64,000 nucleotides of DNA from Rhodobacteraceae bacterium UBA6796 (GCA_002452815.1 DKFM01000006.1:377325-441324); one strand, 5' to 3'. Counted from the stretch's first letter, positions 28,709 to 42,840 are shown. Numbers and translations are program-made. The notes: generated from the sequence alone by a model not told the origin.

Positions 28709-29815
28709 ATGGCTTTACCGGTGCGCCAGCAGGTCACCTATTGGGGCGTTGCGGCGGTGGGGCTCGCGGCGGTGTTGTGGGGTCTGGGCGATGTGATCCT
28801 GCCCTTTCTCGTGGGGGGGGCGATCGCCTATTTCATGGACCCCGTCGCCGACCGGCTGGAGCGGATGGGGCTGAGCCGGGTCTCTGCCACCGCGACCATT
28901 GCGCTGATCGCGACGCTGGGCTTCGTGGTGATCGGGCTGGCGGTGCTGCCCATGATGATCCGCCAGCTCAGCCAACTGGTCGCCACCGCCCCCGAAATCG
29001 CGCAGCGGCTGCAAAGCTTCCTGACCACCACCTTCCCCTCGCTGATGGAGCCGGGCTCGGTCATCAACGAAACACTGGCCGCGGCGGGCGAGGCGGTGAA
29101 GGCGCGCGGCGGCGAGTTGGCCTCGACGCTGCTGAGTTCGGCTATGGGTGTGGTGAATTTCGTCGTCTTCATCGTCGTGGTGCCGGTGGTGGCCTTCTAC
29201 ATGCTGCTCGACTGGGACCGGATGGTCGCCAAGATCGACAGCTGGCTGCCGCGTGACCATGTCGACACCGTCCGCCATCTGGCGCGCAGCATCGACAGGG
29301 TGCTGTCGGGATTCGTGCGGGGGCAGGTCTCGGTCTGCCTCATTCTGGGCACCTTCTACTCGATCGCGCTGATGCTGGCGGGGCTGAACTTCGGCCTGAT
29401 CGCCGGGGCGATTGCGGGCGGGCTGACCTTCATTCCCTATGTCGGCGCGCTGGTCGGCGGGGTTCTGGCGATCGGGCTTGCGCTGTTCCAGTTCTGGGGC
29501 GACTGGGTGTCGATCGGGATCGTCGCCGCGATCTTCGCCGCCGGGCAATTCCTGGAAGGCAATATCATCACGCCGAAACTGGTGGGCAGTTCGGTCGGGC
29601 TGCATCCGCTGTGGCTGATTTTCGCGCTGTCGGCCTTCGGCACATTGTTCGGCTTCGTCGGCATGCTGGTGGCTGTGCCGGTTGCGGCGGTGATCGGCGT
29701 GCTGACGCGCTTTGCGCTGGACCACTATCTTGCGGGGCGGCTTTACAAAGGCCTGGAAGGGCTGCAAGAGACGCCCCCCGCCCAATCGGGTGCGCACGAT
29801 GAGGACACCGTCTGA
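28709..29815 (+). CDS. AI-2E/PerM family transporter
   Basis: A 368-residue integral membrane protein of the AI-2 exporter (PerM/TqsA) superfamily, with about eight predicted helices. Recognisable parts are the N-terminal LPFLVGGAIAYFMDPVADRLER and the C-terminal VGALVGGVLAIGLALFQFW and LEGNIITPKLVGSSVGLHPLW. Substrates vary in this family (signal molecules, sodium/proton exchange, permease), so a specific role is not assigned. hdaA starts one base after its stop, so they form an operon. Confidence 0.87.
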   Translation: MALPVRQQVTYWGVAAVGLAAVLWGLGDVILPFLVGGAIAYFMDPVADRLERMGLSRVSATATIALIATLGFVVIGLAVLPMMIRQLSQLVATAPEIAQRLQSFLTTTFPSLMEPGSVINETLAAAGEAVKARGGELASTLLSSAMGVVNFVVFIVVVPVVAFYMLLDWDRMVAKIDSWLPRDHVDTVRHLARSIDRVLSGFVRGQVSVCLILGTFYSIALMLAGLNFGLIAGAIAGGLTFIPYVGALVGGVLAIGLALFQFWGDWVSIGIVAAIFAAGQFLEGNIITPKLVGSSVGLHPLWLIFALSAFGTLFGFVGMLVAVPVAAVIGVLTRFALDHYLAGRLYKGLEGLQETPPAQSGAHDEDTV

Positions 29816-29816
29816 C

Positions 29817-30491
29817 GTGAGCCAGCAACTGCCCCTGCCCCTGCCCCTGCGCCAATCGCAGGGACGCGACGATTTCTTTGTCGCGCCCGCCAATGCGCTG
29901 GCGCTGGCAACGCTGGATGCGCCCGAAAGCTGGCCCTCGGGGCGGATGTTGCTGATCGGTCCCGAAGGCGCGGGCAAATCGCATCTGGCGCAGATCTGGG
30001 CTGACGCGCGCCACGCCCCGGTGGTTCGCGCCGCCGATCTGACGACCGAAGCCGCGCCGCAGCTGGTGCAGGCACGCGCGGTGGTGGTCGAAGACGCCGC
30101 CGATGTGGCCGCCGATCCCGCCACGCAGACCGCGCTGTTTCACCTGCACAACCTGCTGCAGGCCGAGCGGGGGTTGTTGTTGCTGACCGCCGCCACGCCG
30201 CCGCGCGACTGGGGGCTGACGCTGCCCGATCTGCGCAGCCGGATGGAGGCCACGGCCAATGTCCGCATCAGCCCGCCCGATGACGCGCTGCTGGCGGCCG
30301 TGCTGATAAAACTGTTTTCCGACCGGCAGTTGACGGTGCCCCCCGCGCTGATCCCCTGGCTGGTCAGCCATATGGACCGCAGCCTGGCCACCGCCCGCCG
30401 GCTGGTTGCGGCGCTGGATGCGCGTGCGCTGGCCGAAGGGCGCGCAATCACCCGTCCGCTGGCAGCCGAGGTTCTGGACAGTCTGGATTGA
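29817..30491 (+). CDS. hdaA: DnaA-related protein Hda (HdaA)
   Basis: A 224-residue protein related to the AAA+ region of DnaA. With the sliding clamp it promotes hydrolysis of DnaA-ATP and prevents over-initiation. The N-terminus SQQLPLPLPL is a clamp-binding motif, and the P-loop is GPEGAGKSH. The Walker B acid motif is degenerate (VVVEDAADV). The GTG at 29817 is preferred because it places the clamp motif at the extreme N-terminus as in relatives; an ATG at 29799 would overlap the upstream gene. Confidence 0.85.
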   Translation: MSQQLPLPLPLRQSQGRDDFFVAPANALALATLDAPESWPSGRMLLIGPEGAGKSHLAQIWADARHAPVVRAADLTTEAAPQLVQARAVVVEDAADVAADPATQTALFHLHNLLQAERGLLLLTAATPPRDWGLTLPDLRSRMEATANVRISPPDDALLAAVLIKLFSDRQLTVPPALIPWLVSHMDRSLATARRLVAALDARALAEGRAITRPLAAEVLDSLD

Positions 30492-30510
30492 GGGGCGCAG
30501 AATGCGCCCC
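30492..30510 (+). terminator. hairpin after hdaA
   Basis: Perfect 8-bp stem GGGGCGCA/TGCGCCCC with a 3-base loop directly after the stop. There is no immediate T-run, so it may be a weak terminator or an mRNA-stabilising end. Confidence 0.45.
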
Positions 30511-30526
30511 AGCGCCCTTACAAAAA

Positions 30527-30544
30527 CTGTCACAGCGCCATTAC
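30527..30544 (+). promoter_or_regulatory. possible Pho box upstream of ppk
   Basis: CTGTCAC, 4 bases, then CCATTAC, flanked by two TTACAAAA elements, 23 bases before the ppk start. The first half fits the PhoB half-site CTGTCAT/C; the second is weak. Phosphate control of ppk is known in other proteobacteria. Confidence 0.3.
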
Positions 30545-30566
30545 AAAAGACGAGCATAAGCGCACC

Positions 30567-32732
<2,166 letters not shown>

Positions 32733-32788
32733 AGAGTAGCTTGGTCACGCCCCCGTGAGTCGGCGGCAAGCCAAGGCAGGACGACAGA

Positions 32789-34342
32789 ATGACCGGAAAG
32801 ACCGAAGGCCCCACCCTCGCGCAGGCCGATGAATGGGACCCTTTTGGAAAGCCGTTGTTCGATGATCCGGGCGCGCGCGCGCTTTCGCGCGTGGGCGTGG
32901 TCGATGTCGGCTCGAACTCGGTGCGGATGGTGGTGTTTGACGGCGCCGCCCGCAGCCCGGCCTATTTCTACAATGAAAAGGTGATGGCGGGGCTGGGTCA
33001 GGGGTTGGCCGAAACCGGGCGCCTGAACCCGCGCGGGCGGGAACGGGCCTTCGCTGCACTGCGCCGGTTCGCGCTCTTGGCCAAGGGCATGGGCATCGCG
33101 CCCCTGACCTGCGTTGCCACGGCCGCCGTGCGCGATGCCGAGGACGGGCCGGAATTTCAGGCGTTGGTCGAACGCGAAACCGGGCTGCATCTGCATGTGA
33201 TCGACGGCGCCGAAGAGGCACGTCTGTCGGCGCAGGGCGTGCTGCTGGGCTGGCCCGAGGCCGACGGGCTGATCTGCGACATCGGCGGCAACTCGATGGA
33301 ACTGGCCGAGGTGCGCCGCGGTCGGGTCTGGCGCCGTGTCACCTCGCAGCTGGGGCCGTTCCGGTTGCAGCAAGTGCCCGGCGGCCGCAAGGAATTGATC
33401 AGCCATATCAAAGAGGTGGTTACCGATCTGGCGGCACAGATGGGCACCGATTACGAACGGATCTATCTGGTCGGGGGCTCGTGGCGGGCGATTGCACGGC
33501 TCGATATGGAGCGGCGCGCCTATCCGCTGCTGGTGCTGCACGAATACCGGATGGAGCCTGAAGGCCTGATCAAGACCCTCGACTGGATCGAGAAGAACGA
33601 GCTGGCAGACCTGCGCGCGCGGACCGGGATTTCCAACGCGCGGATGGAACTGGTGCCGCTGGCCAGTCTGGTGCTGCGCGAGTTGATCGAAAGCTTCACG
33701 CCGAAGGAAATCGACATCTCGTCCTATGGCATCCGCGAAGGGCTGCTTTATGAACAGATGCCCGAACGGCTGCGCCGCCGCGATCCGCTGATCGAGGCCT
33801 GCCGCCATGCCGAACGCTCGATGTCGCGGATGCCGGGCTTCGGCAAGAAGCTGCACGCCTTCATCCAGCCGATCTGGGGTCAGGTCACGCCGGAAAAATA
33901 CCGGCTGATGCGCGCCGCCTGCCTGTTGCATGACACCACTTGGCGCACCCACCCCGATTACCGCGCCGAGGCCTGTTTCGACAATGTCACCCGCGCCAAC
34001 ATGGCCGCGCTGAGCCACCCCGAGCGGGTGTTTCTGGGGCTGGCCTTGCTGCATCGCTACAAGAATTCCCGCGCGGGCAGCCGGTTCGAGCCGCTGTTTT
34101 CCCTGCTCACCCCCGAACAGATCCAGGAAGCCGAGGTGCTGGGCAAGGCGATGCGCTTTGGCGCGATGTTCGCCATCCACGAACCGCAGGATGCCGGTGC
34201 GCTGGATTACAAACCCAAGAAAAACCTTCTTGAATTGCGCCTGACCAAGCGCGGCGCGGGCCTGTTCGGCGAGGTGGCCGAAGCGCGCTTTGCCTCGCTT
34301 GCCACTGCGCTCAAGGCCGAACCCAAGGTGATCTTGCCCTAA
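32789..34342 (+). CDS. ppx: exopolyphosphatase (Ppx/GppA family)
   Basis: Hydrolyses polyphosphate from its ends (or pppGpp, in related enzymes). The 517-residue protein has the ASKHA phosphatase fold: VGVVDVGSNSVRMVVFD near residue 35, the catalytic-glutamate region IDGAEEARLSAQGVLLGW and the second phosphate loop ICDIGGNSMELAEV. A C-terminal HD-like helical domain with CLLHDTTW follows. The pairing with ppk gives synthesis and breakdown of polyphosphate in one operon. Its stop overlaps the convergent gene end by four bases. Confidence 0.93.
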   Translation: MTGKTEGPTLAQADEWDPFGKPLFDDPGARALSRVGVVDVGSNSVRMVVFDGAARSPAYFYNEKVMAGLGQGLAETGRLNPRGRERAFAALRRFALLAKGMGIAPLTCVATAAVRDAEDGPEFQALVERETGLHLHVIDGAEEARLSAQGVLLGWPEADGLICDIGGNSMELAEVRRGRVWRRVTSQLGPFRLQQVPGGRKELISHIKEVVTDLAAQMGTDYERIYLVGGSWRAIARLDMERRAYPLLVLHEYRMEPEGLIKTLDWIEKNELADLRARTGISNARMELVPLASLVLRELIESFTPKEIDISSYGIREGLLYEQMPERLRRRDPLIEACRHAERSMSRMPGFGKKLHAFIQPIWGQVTPEKYRLMRAACLLHDTTWRTHPDYRAEACFDNVTRANMAALSHPERVFLGLALLHRYKNSRAGSRFEPLFSLLTPEQIQEAEVLGKAMRFGAMFAIHEPQDAGALDYKPKKNLLELRLTKRGAGLFGEVAEARFASLATALKAEPKVILP

Positions 34343-34761
34343 AGCTCGATTTCGCCTTCGGGCGGGGCAGTGCTGCCCGGCACGTCTTCGGGGGGTTTGG
34401 GTAGTTCGGGGGGTGGCGGCGCATCGGCACGGCGGCGGATGATCACATCGCCATTGGGCAGCCGCTCGGGCGGTTCGTAATTGCGCACATCATCCACCAG
34501 GGCCAGCAACTGCCGCAGCGCAGGGCCCATCTCGCGCGCGGCCTCTTCCAGACCGCCCTGCATGTCGTCAAGCGCCGGGCCCATCTCGTCCAGAAAACCG
34601 CGAAACAAGAGCCGCGCGCCCCGCTCCAGCAGGCTGAACCCCTCTTCCATGTCGCCTTGCGGCGTGGACGGGGCCTCCTCGGCCAGCACCGGAGAGGCGG
34701 CCAGACAGGCAATCAGGGCAAGGTGACGGATCGGTTTCATACCCCAAAGATAGGCATTCAT
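34339..34761 (-). CDS. small exported protein of unknown function
   Basis: About 140 residues. A signal peptide (PIRHLALIACLAASPVLA) precedes an acidic helical region (MEEGFSLLERGARLLFRGFL, then a repeated MGPAL element) and a Pro-rich tail. The start at 34761 is favoured because its ATG overlaps the upstream TGA (ATGA) and GGTGGA lies nine bases before it; ATG at 34740 would give a shorter signal peptide. It is the last gene of a coupled three-gene set. Function is unknown. Confidence 0.65.
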   Translation of the reverse strand: MNAYLWGMKPIRHLALIACLAASPVLAEEAPSTPQGDMEEGFSLLERGARLLFRGFLDEMGPALDDMQGGLEEAAREMGPALRQLLALVDDVRNYEPPERLPNGDVIIRRRADAPPPPELPKPPEDVPGSTAPPEGEIEL

Positions 34762-35774
34762 AGCGAAATATCCACCGTGACAGGGAAATGATCGGACGCC
34801 TGCAGCAGCGCCTCGCGCAGCTCGGGGGTGCGATAGCAAACCGGATCGTCGAACGGATGCCAGATCCGCCATTTCGGGCCAGTCGCGCACAGATCGGGCG
34901 ACAGCATGATGTAATCCAGCATCGCCGAGAAATACTGTTTCTCGTCAGCCAGATAGAACCGCGCCGACGAAGGCTGCGCCGCGGTGCTGTGGTGCCGGTG
35001 CGACAGCCGTGCATGCGGGTCGCGCATCCGGCGCTCCGGCGGGCCGCCCTCGCCCGCAACGATTTCCAGCCCCGAACGGCCGAACAGCTGTTCGTATTCG
35101 TCCAACCCCGGACCGTCGTTGAAGTCGCCCAGCACGATCAACCGCTCGCCCGCATCAAGGTGTTCATCCACGCGCTGACGCAGCCAGATGCATTGCGCCA
35201 GCTGCTTGCGCCGGTTCTCGATCGCGATCCGGGTTGCCGCCTCGGGGCTGGGGGCGGCATGCGGCGCCTTGGATTTGATATGCACCCCGATCAGGCGCAG
35301 GGTTTCGCCCGATTTCGTTTCCAGCGCGACCTCTAATGGCGGTTTGGAAAAGGTCACCGTGTCCAAGGTGGCATCAATATCCAGATCAATCCGCAAGCTT
35401 TGGTCGAACCGCGGGCTGGCCCCCTCGCCACCGCGCGGATCATGTGTGGCCGTGATCACATCGGGGTCATACATCAGCGCGATTTCCTGCTGGGTATCGT
35501 TCGAGAACCCGATCAGTGTGCGGCGCTGACGCAACCCGAATTCGGCGGCGAACCCCTCCAGCATCGGCACGGTCTTGCGCCGCGAATTGTTGTCGGGCGC
35601 CTCGACCACCAGCACCGCATCGGCATTCACCGCCGTGAACACGATGCCCAACGCGCCCAGTTGCTGTGCGCGCGTCACCTTGTAGCGCGCCGACCATTCG
35701 TCATCGGCCAGCAGGCGCCCCCTCCGGTCGAACAGATTGGCGAACCATTCGACATTGTAGGTGGCTATCCGCAT
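34758..35774 (-). CDS. endonuclease/exonuclease/phosphatase family protein
   Basis: A 338-residue protein with the DNase I-like EEP fold: N-terminal IATYNVEWFANLFD (metal-binding Asn and near-Glu), VVEAPDN in the position of the catalytic glutamate region, RLIGVHIKSK, VLGDFNDGPG and C-terminal ASDHFPVTVD. These give a complete metal-dependent phosphodiesterase motif set. The nucleic acid or phospholipid substrate is unknown. The start ATG shares one base with the upstream stop (TGATG). Confidence 0.85.
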   Translation of the reverse strand: MRIATYNVEWFANLFDRRGRLLADDEWSARYKVTRAQQLGALGIVFTAVNADAVLVVEAPDNNSRRKTVPMLEGFAAEFGLRQRRTLIGFSNDTQQEIALMYDPDVITATHDPRGGEGASPRFDQSLRIDLDIDATLDTVTFSKPPLEVALETKSGETLRLIGVHIKSKAPHAAPSPEAATRIAIENRRKQLAQCIWLRQRVDEHLDAGERLIVLGDFNDGPGLDEYEQLFGRSGLEIVAGEGGPPERRMRDPHARLSHRHHSTAAQPSSARFYLADEKQYFSAMLDYIMLSPDLCATGPKWRIWHPFDDPVCYRTPELREALLQASDHFPVTVDISL

Positions 35775-36466
35775 CACGCCGCCCGATCGCGGATTTCATC
35801 CCAGGCACGGTTCAGTGCGATCAGCCGCGCCTCGGCCAGCCGCACCGCCTCGGGGGGCAGACCGCGGGCAATGGCACGGTCGGGATGCGCCTCGCGCACA
35901 CGGTTCCGCCACACCGCGCGAACCTCGTCCAGCGGCGTGCCCGGGGGCAGTTCCAGCACCGCCCAGGGGTCTGGCGTGGCCTCGGGCACGAAACTGGCCC
36001 GGATCGCCCGGAAGCAGCATTCCTCCAGCCCGAAAATCCGGGCCACTTCCTGCAGGAAGGCATCTTCGCCCTCGTGGTAATCGCCGTCCGCCACGGCAAT
36101 CGCGAACAAGCCTTCCAGCAGATCCTTCAGCACCGGGGCACCCGGGCCGAACATCGCCGCGATCTTGCGCGCATAGGCATCGAACCCCGCCACATCGGTG
36201 CGCGCCATGTCGAACACGCGCGCGGCATTGGCCTCTTCCCCCGGCGGGATCTGGAACACGCGTCGGAAGGCGGCCACCTCGTCGCGCGTCACCCGACCGT
36301 CGGCCTTGGCCATCTTCGCCCCCAAGGCAATCACCGCGATGGTGAACGCGACCGAGCGTTCGGGCGGGGTGCGCAGGTGATCGAAAACGGCCGACAGCCC
36401 CTCGCCCCGGGTCAGGGCGGCGAGCGCCTGCGAAATGCGCGACCAAAGCGAAAGCGGTTTGTCCAT
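35774..36466 (-). CDS. DjlA-like protein with TerB and J domains
   Basis: A 230-residue protein with an N-terminal TerB-like helical domain (VIALGAKMAKADGRVTRDEV, and a second VADGDYHEGEDAFLQEV) and a C-terminal J domain containing HPD in REAHPDRAIA. The J domain should stimulate Hsp70 (DnaK) ATPase. E. coli DjlA has a membrane anchor; this one does not. It heads a coupled set with the EEP nuclease and an exported protein. Confidence 0.87.
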   Translation of the reverse strand: MDKPLSLWSRISQALAALTRGEGLSAVFDHLRTPPERSVAFTIAVIALGAKMAKADGRVTRDEVAAFRRVFQIPPGEEANAARVFDMARTDVAGFDAYARKIAAMFGPGAPVLKDLLEGLFAIAVADGDYHEGEDAFLQEVARIFGLEECCFRAIRASFVPEATPDPWAVLELPPGTPLDEVRAVWRNRVREAHPDRAIARGLPPEAVRLAEARLIALNRAWDEIRDRAA

Positions 36467-36640
36467 GGTGGCACTCTAGCGCCTCGCGGCAGCTTTTGCA
36501 CCAGCGCAAGACCGCAGGGGCGGTCAAATTTGCGTCGGCGGCAGCGCTGCCTATCGTCGCAGCGCCCCGCCCCCGCAGGCAAAAGGGCAAGGTTTCCCCT
36601 GTCCTTTTCTGCTTGTTCAAGATACCTCGGGGGTCCGGGG

Positions 36641-36652
36641 GGGGGCGCCCCC
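36641..36652. terminator. GC hairpin downstream of mcmA
   Basis: GGGGGCGCCCCC and surrounding G/C runs lie just beyond the mcmA stop, beside a diverged GATACCTCGGGGG reminiscent of the repeat core. No T-run follows. Confidence 0.35.
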
Positions 36653-36662
36653 GACCGGTCCC

Positions 36663-38792
36663 TCAGGCGCGGGTCGCGCGCACGATATCCAGAATCTCGC
36701 GCGCGGCGGCCGGAATATTGGTGCCCGGCCCGAAGATCGCCTTCACACCCGCCGCTTTCAGGAAATCATAGTCCTGCTGCGGGATCACGCCGCCGCAGAT
36801 CACGATGATGTCCTCGGCGCCCTGCGCCTTGAGCGCCTCGATCAGTTTCGGGGCCAGCGTCTTGTGACCGGCGGCCTGCGAGGAAATCCCCACCACATGC
36901 ACGTCGTTGTCAATCGCGTCCTGCGCCGCCTCTTCCGGGGTCTGGAACAGCGGGCCCACATCGACGTCAAAGCCGATGTCGGCAAAGGCGGTGGCGATCA
37001 CCTTGGCGCCGCGGTCGTGACCGTCCTGGCCCATCTTGACGACCAGCATACGCGGGCGGCGGCCCTCTTCCTCGGCGAATTTCTCGACATCGCGCTGGAT
37101 CTGGGCGAAGCCCTCGTCGCCGTCATAGGCCGCGCCATAGACGCCGGCCAGCGTTTTCACCTCGGCGCGGTGACGCCCGAACACTTCTTCCATGGCCAGT
37201 GAAATCTCCCCGACGCTGGCACGGGCGCGCGCTGCCGCGACCGCCCCCTCCAGCAGGTTGCCACCTTCTTTCGCGCGCCGCGTCAGTTCGGCCAGTGCCG
37301 CCTGACAGGCTGCCTCGTCACGGGTCGCGCGCATTTTTTCAAGCCGCGCGATCTGCGCCTCGCGCACCTTGACGTTGTCGATGTCCAGAATGTCGATCGG
37401 GTCTTCCTTGGCGAGGCGATACTTGTTCACCCCCACGATCACCTCTTCGCCACGGTCGATCATCGCCTGACGACGCGCCGCCGATTCCTCGATGCGCAGC
37501 TTGGGCATGCCACTGGCCACGGCCTTGGTCATGCCGCCCATCGCCTCGACTTCCTCGATCAGCGCCCAGGCCTTTTCAGCCAGTTCGGCCGTCAGGCTCT
37601 CGACGTAATAGCTGCCCGCCAGCGGGTCGACGACATGGGTGATGCCGGTTTCTTCCTGCAAGATCAGCTGGGTATTCCGCGCGATCCGGGCCGAGAAATC
37701 GGTGGGCAGCGCGATGGCTTCATCCAGCGCGTTGGTGTGCAGCGATTGCGTGCCGCCCAGCGCGGCCGCCATCGCCTCATAGGCGGTGCGCACGACGTTG
37801 TTGTAGGGGTCCTGTTCCTGCAAGCTGACGCCCGAGGTCTGGCAGTGGGTGCGCAGCATCAGCGAGCCGGTCTTCTTCGGGTTGAACTCGGTCATGATGC
37901 GGTGCCACAGCAGACGCGCGGCACGCAGTTTCGCGGCCTCCATAAAGAAGTTCATGCCGATCGCGAAGAAGAACGACAGCCGGCCCGCGAAGGCGTCCAC
38001 GTCCATCCCCGCCGCCAGCGCCGCGCGCACATATTCGCGCCCGTCGGCCAGCGTATAGGCCAGTTCCTGCACCAGGTTCGCGCCCGCTTCCTGCATGTGA
38101 TAGCCGGAAATCGAGATCGAGTTGAACTTGGGCATCTCGTTGCTGGTATATTCGATGATGTCCGCAATGATCCGCATCGAGGGTTCGGGCGGATAGATAT
38201 AGGTGTTGCGGACCATGAATTCCTTCAGAATGTCATTCTGAATGGTGCCCGACAGCAGGCTGCGATCGACGCCCTGCTCTTCACCGGTGACGATGAAGTT
38301 CGCCAGAATCGGGATCACCGCGCCGTTCATCGTCATCGAGACCGAGACTTTTTCCAGCGGGATACCGTCGAACAGGATCTTCATGTCCTCGACGCTGTCG
38401 ATCGCCACACCGGCCTTGCCGACATCGCCCACCACACGCGGGTGATCCGAATCGTAGCCGCGGTGGGTAGCCAGGTCGAAGGCGACCGACACGCCCTGCT
38501 GGCCGGCCGCCAGCGCGCGGCGGTAGAAGGCGTTGCTTTCCTCGGCGGTCGAGAAGCCCGCGTATTGACGGATCGTCCACGGGCGGCCCGCATACATCGT
38601 CGCGCGCACACCGCGGGTGAAGGGGCCGATGCCGGGCAGCGTGCCCATATGCGGCAGATCCTTCACATCCTCTTCGGTGTAAAGCGGCTTCACGTCGATG
38701 CCTTCAAGCGTGTGCCAGGTCAGGCTTTCCAGCGGCCGGTCACGCAGTTCCTTCTGGGCGACCTTAACCCAATCCTCTTTTTTGTTCGTCAT
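36663..38792 (-). CDS. mcmA: methylmalonyl-CoA mutase
   Basis: B12-dependent isomerisation of methylmalonyl-CoA to succinyl-CoA, the last step of propionyl-CoA assimilation and part of the ethylmalonyl-CoA route. The 709-residue protein has the N-terminal TIM-barrel substrate domain ([20 protein letters not shown]) and the C-terminal B12 domain with [11 protein letters not shown], where His592 should coordinate cobalt. It is the single-chain homodimer type. The start at 38792 has AAGGAC upstream and overlaps the end of the sulfotransferase-like gene by 29 bp. Confidence 0.96.
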   Translation of the reverse strand: MTNKKEDWVKVAQKELRDRPLESLTWHTLEGIDVKPLYTEEDVKDLPHMGTLPGIGPFTRGVRATMYAGRPWTIRQYAGFSTAEESNAFYRRALAAGQQGVSVAFDLATHRGYDSDHPRVVGDVGKAGVAIDSVEDMKILFDGIPLEKVSVSMTMNGAVIPILANFIVTGEEQGVDRSLLSGTIQNDILKEFMVRNTYIYPPEPSMRIIADIIEYTSNEMPKFNSISISGYHMQEAGANLVQELAYTLADGREYVRAALAAGMDVDAFAGRLSFFFAIGMNFFMEAAKLRAARLLWHRIMTEFNPKKTGSLMLRTHCQTSGVSLQEQDPYNNVVRTAYEAMAAALGGTQSLHTNALDEAIALPTDFSARIARNTQLILQEETGITHVVDPLAGSYYVESLTAELAEKAWALIEEVEAMGGMTKAVASGMPKLRIEESAARRQAMIDRGEEVIVGVNKYRLAKEDPIDILDIDNVKVREAQIARLEKMRATRDEAACQAALAELTRRAKEGGNLLEGAVAAARARASVGEISLAMEEVFGRHRAEVKTLAGVYGAAYDGDEGFAQIQRDVEKFAEEEGRRPRMLVVKMGQDGHDRGAKVIATAFADIGFDVDVGPLFQTPEEAAQDAIDNDVHVVGISSQAAGHKTLAPKLIEALKAQGAEDIIVICGGVIPQQDYDFLKAAGVKAIFGPGTNIPAAAREILDIVRATRA

Positions 38793-39678
38793 GGAACAGT
38801 CCTTCTTCCTCTGCCGCCGCACCCGGATGTGCCCCCGGTGTTTCAGCGTCCATTTCAACATATACCACGCCCGGCGGCGCGCTGCGCAACCAGGCAAGAT
38901 CTTCGAGGTAGCGCAGCGTCATCGCCCCGCATTGCCGGGTGGAAAACGGCATGTAGCGCGCGCCGCCCCCCCGGTGTCCGGCGCCGCGACCCGCCGCCGC
39001 AAGGCGGGGGGCGGCATTGCGTATGCACCGCTGGTCATAAAGCCCGGCAGGCAGATCGGCCTGTGGCGCCATCGCCTGCAGTTGTGCGGCATGCGCGCCC
39101 AGCATCCCCTCGAACGACCAGACGGTGACGGGCAGGCCGAAGGCCGTGCGCACGACCTCCACCACCCGGCGCCAGCTGCGCGGATGCCGTGCCAGCCGAT
39201 CCAGAAATTCGGCGCCCGGGGCCTTGGCGCCCCGCGCCTGCGCCACCGCCAGAACCGAGGCCCACCACTGATCGGGGCGCCGCACCGACAGCGCGACGCC
39301 GGTCAGGTGCGGGCCGATCGCCTCGGCCACACGGTCCAGCCTGCCGCGCAGATCGGGATAGAGCGTCGCGTGATCCAGGCAGACCGGCATCGTGCCCATC
39401 ACGTTTTCTTCTGAAACGATCAACCGGCGCAGGCCCGTATCTTCCAGACGGTCGATTTCCATCGCAATCCGGGTCGCGGCCCGGCGCGCAAGCAGGTCAT
39501 CCTCGGCGGTGACCAGATCGGGGCGCTTGATCAGCCCGGCGAACAGACCCGCGCGGGTGCGTTCGGGCCCCCAGACGGCGGTGCCCGCCTGGGCCAGCAG
39601 GGTTTCGTTCTGCAAGAGCCACGCCTGCAGAGAGCTTGTGCCGGTGCGATGCGCACCGATGTGCAAGATGACATCCAT
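38764..39678 (-). CDS. sulfotransferase-like protein
   Basis: A 304-residue protein starting [20 protein letters not shown], which fits the 5'-phosphosulfate-binding loop of PAPS-dependent sulfotransferases. A second conserved-like segment [20 protein letters not shown] could be the 3'-phosphate region. The acceptor is unknown and some such proteins are not active transferases. The C-terminus overlaps the mcmA start region by 29 bp, so the two may be transcribed together although no functional link is evident. Confidence 0.75.
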   Translation of the reverse strand: MDVILHIGAHRTGTSSLQAWLLQNETLLAQAGTAVWGPERTRAGLFAGLIKRPDLVTAEDDLLARRAATRIAMEIDRLEDTGLRRLIVSEENVMGTMPVCLDHATLYPDLRGRLDRVAEAIGPHLTGVALSVRRPDQWWASVLAVAQARGAKAPGAEFLDRLARHPRSWRRVVEVVRTAFGLPVTVWSFEGMLGAHAAQLQAMAPQADLPAGLYDQRCIRNAAPRLAAAGRGAGHRGGGARYMPFSTRQCGAMTLRYLEDLAWLRSAPPGVVYVEMDAETPGAHPGAAAEEEGLFHDEQKRGLG

Positions 39679-39856
39679 GTTCCAGCCCGTTCGATGCGCC
39701 CGGGGAACGCGCAGGCGTCCGCGGGTCCGACCCATGGCTGAGTGTGCCCGCATATCTCTGGAGAACTGCTTAATGCCCGGATTTTGCGAAAATTCGCCCG
39801 ATTGCCCATAGAAGCACAAGGACACAGGGCCTATATCTGGGGCAATGGAGGTGTCG

Positions 39857-40333
39857 ATGTCACGCGCGCTCAGGCTTGGTTTCATTGCTTTTTTTGCCGC
39901 GTGGACTGGCGCTGTGCCACTGTTGGCGGCCGCCCAGGACGCCATCTCGGATGCCCCGGCCGAGGCGGCTGAATTCGCCCCGATTGCGGGCAGTGATGCG
40001 GATTTGAACGAATTCATCTGGAAAAACCGCCCCGTTGTCGTCTTTGCCGACAGCCCCGCCGATCCGGCCTTTGTCGAACAGATGCGGCTGTTGCAGGCGC
40101 GCTGGCCGGAACTGGCGGCCCGCGACGTGGTGGTCATCACCGATACCGAGCCCGGCACCCCCAGCCCGGCGCGGCTGAAACTGCGCCCGCGCGGGTTTTC
40201 GCTGGTGCTGATGACCAAGGACGGGCAGGTTTCGATCCGCAAGCCGATGCCCTGGGACGGGCGCGAGATCATGCGGGCGATCGACAAGATGCCGATCCGG
40301 CGCGAGGAAATCCGCAACGGCACGGGCCGGTAA
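39857..40333 (+). CDS. exported DUF4174 protein
   Basis: A 158-residue protein with a signal peptide (LGFIAFFAAWTGAVPLLAAA) and a DUF4174 domain (NRPVVVFADSPADPAFVEQM to KPMPWDGREIMRAIDKMP), a small thioredoxin-like fold without the CxxC pair. GGAGG lies six bases before the ATG at 39857; an earlier ATG at 39845 lacks a site. It is convergent with pccA and divergent from the sulfotransferase-like gene. Function is unknown. Confidence 0.78.
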   Translation: MSRALRLGFIAFFAAWTGAVPLLAAAQDAISDAPAEAAEFAPIAGSDADLNEFIWKNRPVVVFADSPADPAFVEQMRLLQARWPELAARDVVVITDTEPGTPSPARLKLRPRGFSLVLMTKDGQVSIRKPMPWDGREIMRAIDKMPIRREEIRNGTGR

Positions 40334-40459
40334 TTCCCCAGTTTGAACAGGGTCGCACCGGGGCCATCACAGCCCCGGGCGGGTTTCGGACAGGCTGCCG
40401 CAGCCGCCGGGGCGGTGGGGGCGATGCCCCGCGCGCCTTTGGGCTGCGACAGCATCATG

Positions 40460-42463
<2,004 letters not shown>

Positions 42464-42533
42464 GTCAGTCCCTTCCCATCGGGCACGAGGGTGCAAACCC
42501 CGCCCCGCTCTTCGTGATTGGTGGTTCGATTGG

Positions 42534-42574
42534 CAAAACAAAATGCCACCGGGGCGGCAAAGCCCCGATGGCAT
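42534..42574 (-). terminator. intrinsic terminator upstream of pccA
   Basis: ATGCCACCGGGGC (42543-42555) pairs with GCCCCGATGGCAT (42562-42574), one mismatch, with T-rich bases on the minus strand. It would end the lipoprotein transcript and isolate pccA. Confidence 0.75.
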
Positions 42575-42639
42575 GATCTGACGGCTGAACAGCGGCGCGC
42601 GCACGCGCCCCGATCAGCGAAAAAGAGGCGGCCTGCGCC

Positions 42640-42840
42640 TTAGTTGCAGATGCCCGCGTCGTCGCAATAGGTGCCGGCCAGAGCACCGATTGCCGCACCG
42701 GCAAGCACGTTGGTGTCGGTCGCATCCGCGACGAGCGCACCGGCAGCCGCACCGCCAAGCGCGCGTTCGCTGTCGGTCGCCATGCAACCCGACAGAGCGG
42801 ACGCAACGAGGATTGCAAGAAGGATCGGGGATTTACGCAT
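42640..42840 (-). CDS. small glycine-zipper lipoprotein
   Basis: A 66-residue protein with a lipoprotein signal peptide and lipobox LSGC (lipidated Cys about residue 19), followed by a Gly/Ala-rich zipper segment (ALGGAAAGALVADA and LAGAAIGALAG) as in SlyB-like outer-membrane lipoproteins, and two more cysteines near the C-terminus. GGAGG is upstream. It lies in its own short transcript between two terminators. Confidence 0.78.
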   Translation of the reverse strand: MRKSPILLAILVASALSGCMATDSERALGGAAAGALVADATDTNVLAGAAIGALAGTYCDDAGICN

